From assembly GCF_003326795.1 (NCBI RefSeq), contig NZ_JPWI01000008.1, forward strand, positions 124,001 through 188,000: DNA of 64,000 nucleotides. Direction: 5' to 3'. Positions 61,104 to 64,000 of this stretch are shown piece after piece. Source of the DNA: Thalassospira profundimaris (GTDB taxonomy: Bacteria; Pseudomonadota; Alphaproteobacteria; Rhodospirillales; Thalassospiraceae). The notes under the pieces are model-generated. The model was given only the letters and a program-made list of their open reading frames with translations. It was not told the DNA's origin and did not search any database. Position 1 is the stretch's first letter. Every line of letters begins with the position of its first letter. The translations under genes and the position numbers were made by a program.

Positions 61104-61472
61104 TCAGCTTTTGGTCATGTCCATCAGAAGCGATGCACAGCGCTGGGCAATGTCATTGCGCGGCTCTTCGCTGCCCGGCATGGTTGCCCAACCCTTGGCG
61201 ATGACGAAATCATCACGCTTGTAAGAGCTTTCCTCTTTCAGGGCGGCAAGTTCCGCCATCTGATTGTTCGGGGTCAGCGTCTTGAACTGGGCAACGCAAA
61301 CAGGCGCCATGGCGGCAATAACAGATTCCTTGCTGCTGGTTTCAGCCATCTTTTCGGCTGTGCTGCCAGATACGACCGAGCCGGTGCTGAAACCGACGAT
61401 GGTGATCAGGACAGCACCGACAACGCCGCCCCAGATTGCGGGTTTAACCCATGTGGCGATTGTCATTGGCAT
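61104..61472 (-). CDS. Unknown small protein with one N-terminal membrane segment
   Basis: The protein has 122 residues from the ATG at 61472, with AAGGAT about 7 nt upstream; an extended frame to 61553 is possible but less likely. A hydrophobic segment at residues 9-33 (WVKPAIWGGVVGAVLITIVG) precedes a soluble part with two cysteines (PVCVAQFK and AQRCASLL). No signal-peptide cleavage site is clear, so it is probably anchored with the C-terminal part in the periplasm. I do not recognise the family. The gene is monocistronic with its own strong terminator. Confidence 0.78.
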   Translation of the reverse strand: MPMTIATWVKPAIWGGVVGAVLITIVGFSTGSVVSGSTAEKMAETSSKESVIAAMAPVCVAQFKTLTPNNQMAELAALKEESSYKRDDFVIAKGWATMPGSEEPRNDIAQRCASLLMDMTKS

Positions 61473-61669
61473 AATAAAGATCCTTTTGGTCAGGCTATGA
61501 AATGCATTTTCCATAGAGCTGTTGTGCCAAAGGAAGACATTATCGGCGCACAATTACAATTGATTTATATTTTTATATTTAAATCATTGGTGGGTTTTTT
61601 GACATTATTTTGAAACATGTCGCACTTTTATTATCAAACATGTTCAGATATTTGGCGTGATTTCGGGTG

Positions 61670-62101
61670 TTAAAATAATGATCCAAGCCAAGCTGCGCCA
61701 CCGGCAATCATGGCATAGCGTGCGGCCTTGCCAATGGTGACAAGGATCAAAAACGGTATGAAGCGAACCCGCATGACGCCTGCAAAAAGGGTCAGCGGAT
61801 CGCCAATAACCGGAAGCCATGCAAGCAAGAGTGACCAAAGCCCGTATTTGCCAAACCAGTGCGACGCACGATCCAGTGCATCGGGCGAAACCGGGAACCA
61901 GCGGCGATCCTTGAAGTGATCGACATAAAGACCAAGCCCCCAATTGATGATAGAGCCCAGCACATTGCCAAGGGTTGCGATGGCGACCAGAAGCCAGATG
62001 GCATGATCGCCCGCAGCAACCATTGCGCCAAGGGCCGCCTCGGACGTTCCGGGCAGAATGGTTGCCGATGTCAGGGCCGAAAGGAAAAGGGCAAACAGCA
62101 C
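61670..62101 (-). CDS. YqaA-family (DedA-related) membrane protein
   Basis: This 143-residue protein has four hydrophobic segments and the DedA/VTT-like pattern: an early ILPGTSEAALGAMVAAGDHA and the later LAWLPVIGDPLTLFAGVMRV with a conserved Pro and Gly. It resembles YqaA. DedA-superfamily proteins move lipids across the membrane or affect membrane potential, but the function of YqaA is unknown. The GTG start at 62101 has no clear ribosome-binding site, and the stop of the monooxygenase gene is 26 bp upstream. Confidence 0.84.
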   Translation of the reverse strand: MLFALFLSALTSATILPGTSEAALGAMVAAGDHAIWLLVAIATLGNVLGSIINWGLGLYVDHFKDRRWFPVSPDALDRASHWFGKYGLWSLLLAWLPVIGDPLTLFAGVMRVRFIPFLILVTIGKAARYAMIAGGAAWLGSLF

Positions 62102-62127
62102 GGGTTTAAAGCCGATCCGGTCAGATG

Positions 62128-62424
62128 TTATGACTTGATCGTGAATTTGCGAATATCAAGCGGGCCGTCAAGGACTTCGTCCTTGGTATCGGCAAAGGCG
62201 CGCAGATAAGGCTGTTCAAAATGGCTGGCAAGGTCTTCTTCGGAGCGCCAGTTTTCATAGGCCAGCCAGACGGCCGGATCTTCCTGCGACTGGTGCATGT
62301 CATAGCTGATGCAGCCTTCTTCGGCGCGCGACGGCTCGACAAGGGCCAGAAGCCGCTTGCCCAGTTCTTCCTCCATGCCCGGTTTGGCGCGCGAATAGAC
62401 AACAAGGGTAAGCTGCTTGGACAT
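62128..62424 (-). CDS. ABM-domain putative quinol monooxygenase
   Basis: The protein has 98 residues from the ATG at 62424 (GGGAAC upstream). The antibiotic-biosynthesis-monooxygenase (YgiN-like) ferredoxin-like fold is seen in LTLVVYSRAKPGMEEELGKR, GCISYDMHQSQEDPAVWLAY and LASHFEQPYLRAF. Such small cofactor-free dimers oxidise quinols or phenols or act in stress. It may share a transcript with YqaA, as the two are 26 bp apart. Confidence 0.87.
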   Translation of the reverse strand: MSKQLTLVVYSRAKPGMEEELGKRLLALVEPSRAEEGCISYDMHQSQEDPAVWLAYENWRSEEDLASHFEQPYLRAFADTKDEVLDGPLDIRKFTIKS

Positions 62425-62528
62425 GATAAGTTCCCGATTTTCTGAATATTTATTGTGACGAGGTGGATCATCGGCGCCCACAACCCGATCGGCAACAGTT
62501 TAATGAACGACGACCTGAAAAACAAAGA

Positions 62529-62560
62529 AAAGGCCCGGTGCGGGGTAACACCGGGCCTTT
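62529..62560 (-). terminator. Terminator after the Ohr gene
   Basis: A 12-bp perfect stem (AAAGGCCCGGTG with CACCGGGCCTTT, 62529-62540 and 62549-62560) with an 8-nt loop is followed on the minus strand by a T-rich TCTTTGTTTTTC. Confidence 0.85.
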
Positions 62561-62614
62561 GAATGCCGATCAGCAAATGGGGGCTGCTGACCAGCAGGGG
62601 GGGAACTGATAAAA

Positions 62615-63040
62615 TCAGGCAATCACCGAAGTTACTTCGACATTGCCGCGCGTTGCGTTCGAATACGGGCAGATCTTGTGCGCTTCTTCGACCAGTTTCT
62701 CGGCCTCGGCCTTGTCAAGGCCCGGAAGCGAGATGGTCAGGGTCACAGCAAGACCAAATCCACCGGCAGAACGCGGGCCGATACCGACATCGGCAGTGAC
62801 AGAAACATCAGCCGGAACTTTCGGGCCACCCTGGGAAGAAACGAACTTCATCGCACCGATGAAACAGGCCGAGTAACCCATGGCAAACAACTGTTCGGGG
62901 TTGTTGCCGTCGCCACCTGCACCACCAAGTTCCTTTGGCGTGGTCAGCTTGACATCAAGCGAACCATCAGCGGTTTTGGCGCGACCATCGCGGCCACCGG
63001 TTGCAGAAGCTTGTGCGGTGTATTTGACATCAACAGACAT
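62615..63040 (-). CDS. Organic hydroperoxide resistance protein (Ohr/OsmC family)
   Basis: The protein has 141 residues from the ATG at 63040, with AAGGATG upstream; ATG 63049 has no spacing from the purine stretch. Two catalytic cysteines are in context: GYSACFIGAMKFVSSQGGP and KICPYSNATRGNVEV. This is the Ohr subtype of OsmC, which reduces organic hydroperoxides with lipoyl-protein as donor. A MarR regulator (OhrR) usually lies nearby but is not in the window, at least on this side. It is separated from the alpha/beta hydrolase by 125 bp. Confidence 0.92.
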   Translation of the reverse strand: MSVDVKYTAQASATGGRDGRAKTADGSLDVKLTTPKELGGAGGDGNNPEQLFAMGYSACFIGAMKFVSSQGGPKVPADVSVTADVGIGPRSAGGFGLAVTLTISLPGLDKAEAEKLVEEAHKICPYSNATRGNVEVTSVIA

Positions 63041-63165
63041 GGTTTTCATCCTTTGTTTGATCAATGGTTTGGTTTCGGTGATTACCCGGCTGTCTTTTCC
63101 ATATGTCGCCGGGGGTGGGCAGGCGCAACCGCGCCTACCCGAAAGAGAGTATGAAAGTTTTGTGA

Positions 63166-64000
63166 TCATTCACCGTGAAGGGCGTTGTGCAGATACTGAC
63201 CGGCCTGGGCGATTGCTGCTTTGGCGGCCGGGGTGTCAGCAAGGGCATTGAGCATCACAAAATCATGGATCGTGCCGTTATAGCGGGTGACCGTGACATC
63301 AACGCCAGCCTGCGACAATTTGCGGGCATAGGCTTCGCCTTCATCACGCAGCACATCGTTTTCAGCCGTGATCACAAGGGCAGGGGCCTGACCGGCAAGC
63401 TGATCTTGTGTCGCATGGATCGGCGTTATTTTCGGATCAGTACGGTCAATGCCTTCGGGCAGATACTGGTTCCAGAACCATTCCATGGCAGGCCGGGTCA
63501 ACCACGGGCCGTTGGCAAAGCTGGTGTAGGATCCGTTATCAAAGTTCGCGTCCGTCACCGGATAGAACAGGACCTGTGCGGTGATCGCCGGACCTTTGCG
63601 TTCCTGTGCCAGCAACGAGACTACGGCGGTCATGTTGCCCCCGACACTGTCACCGGCAATCGCCAGACGGGTTGGATCGACATTCAGCTGTTCGGCATGT
63701 TCGGCGACATATTTGGTCACCGCATAATCCTGTTCGATGGCGACCGGGTAGCGGTGTTCGGGTGACCGTTCATAATCGACAAAGACCAGGGCGGCATTGG
63801 CGCGAACCGCAAGTTCACGGACCAGTCGGTCGTGGGTTCCCTTGTCCCCCATCACCCAGCCTGCGCCGTGGAAATACACGATCACCGGGAGACGTTGCTG
63901 ATTACCCGCCGGGCGGATGATGCGTACATTGGTCTGGCCGGTCGGGCCGACGGCAAAGACGGTGTCGGTGATATCAACAGCCGGTTTGGCAATTTTGCCG
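63166..64000 (-). CDS. Alpha/beta hydrolase (HSL/esterase family), 5' end cut by window edge
   Basis: The frame is open from 64000 down to the stop at 63166, so about 277 residues are visible and the N-terminus is missing. The oxyanion-hole region YFHGAGWVMGDKGTHDRL is the HGGG-like block of hormone-sensitive-lipase-type esterases. The nucleophile elbow is IAGDSVGGNMTAVVS (Ser in GDSVGG), the Asp is in VITAENDVLRDEGEA, and the His is in RYNGTIHDFVMLNALA. It hydrolyses a carboxylic ester or similar bond. The substrate and the full length are unknown. Confidence 0.88.
   Translation of the reverse strand, partial: GKIAKPAVDITDTVFAVGPTGQTNVRIIRPAGNQQRLPVIVYFHGAGWVMGDKGTHDRLVRELAVRANAALVFVDYERSPEHRYPVAIEQDYAVTKYVAEHAEQLNVDPTRLAIAGDSVGGNMTAVVSLLAQERKGPAITAQVLFYPVTDANFDNGSYTSFANGPWLTRPAMEWFWNQYLPEGIDRTDPKITPIHATQDQLAGQAPALVITAENDVLRDEGEAYARKLSQAGVDVTVTRYNGTIHDFVMLNALADTPAAKAAIAQAGQYLHNALHGE

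Overview
The window looks like chromosomal DNA of a free-living, flagellated alphaproteobacterium. The gene set and protein style (flagellin with a DUF5610-like partner, GreB, SlyX, a DUF3095 protein, an O-antigen or exopolysaccharide cluster, a branched-chain amino-acid type ABC transporter) would fit a marine Rhodospirillales such as Thalassospira. That placement is inference from protein character, not a database match. I saw no rRNA, tRNA, CRISPR array, insertion sequence or phage genes.

Layout. 1-3.5 kb: a methyltransferase cut by the window edge, an unknown membrane protein and a flagellin gene. 3.7-6.4 kb: a decayed copy of the 3' end of the membrane-protein gene, then a compact AT-richer four-gene operon. 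This operon encodes a HigB/RelE-like toxin, a HigA-like HTH protein fused to an ImmA/IrrE-type HEXXH protease, and two unknown proteins. It has its own promoter, a palindrome and a strong terminator, and is the best candidate here for a little-described system. 6.4-10.5 kb: a DUF5610-like protein and a leucyl-tRNA synthetase of the long, actinobacterial-looking type. 10.6-27.9 kb: a polysaccharide locus with a UDP-sugar dehydrogenase and two divergent arms. The leftward arm has four glycosyltransferases, a flippase and two unknown proteins. The rightward arm has a GT26 fusion, a Wzc-like kinase, a small TPR-like protein and an O-antigen-polymerase-like protein, followed by a toroid-like protein; a second polymerase or ligase lies convergent to it.

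27.9-40.7 kb: an EF-hand secreted protein, HrpB helicase, and a seven-gene leftward operon (livK-H-M-G-F type ABC transporter, M20 deacetylase, amidase) behind an XRE-cupin regulator gene. A 37-bp near-perfect palindrome overlaps the predicted promoter and a hairpin-rich leader follows it. GreB and a PNPOx-like protein come next. 40.9-50.7 kb: MFS transporter and LysR regulator, DUF3095 protein, SlyX, a methyltransferase, a GDCCVxC Cys-rich protein, a beta-hydroxyacid dehydrogenase, TerB-like protein, and a multi-PAS GGDEF-EAL protein. 50.8-55 kb: a Crp/Fnr regulator, DUF2946-like protein, HdeD-like protein and a TPCP-type metal ATPase. 55-64 kb: a GT1 glycosyltransferase, DinG-like helicase, AraC regulator facing a LysE exporter, a small membrane protein, a YqaA-type membrane protein, an ABM monooxygenase, Ohr/OsmC, and an alpha/beta hydrolase cut by the right edge.

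Functional themes are surface polysaccharide and motility, uptake plus hydrolysis of an amide-like or acylated amino compound, c-di-GMP signalling, and stress or metal handling. Functional calls rest on motifs and remembered family patterns; no search was run. Start codons were chosen from ribosome-binding sites and overlaps where visible, and alternatives are noted.
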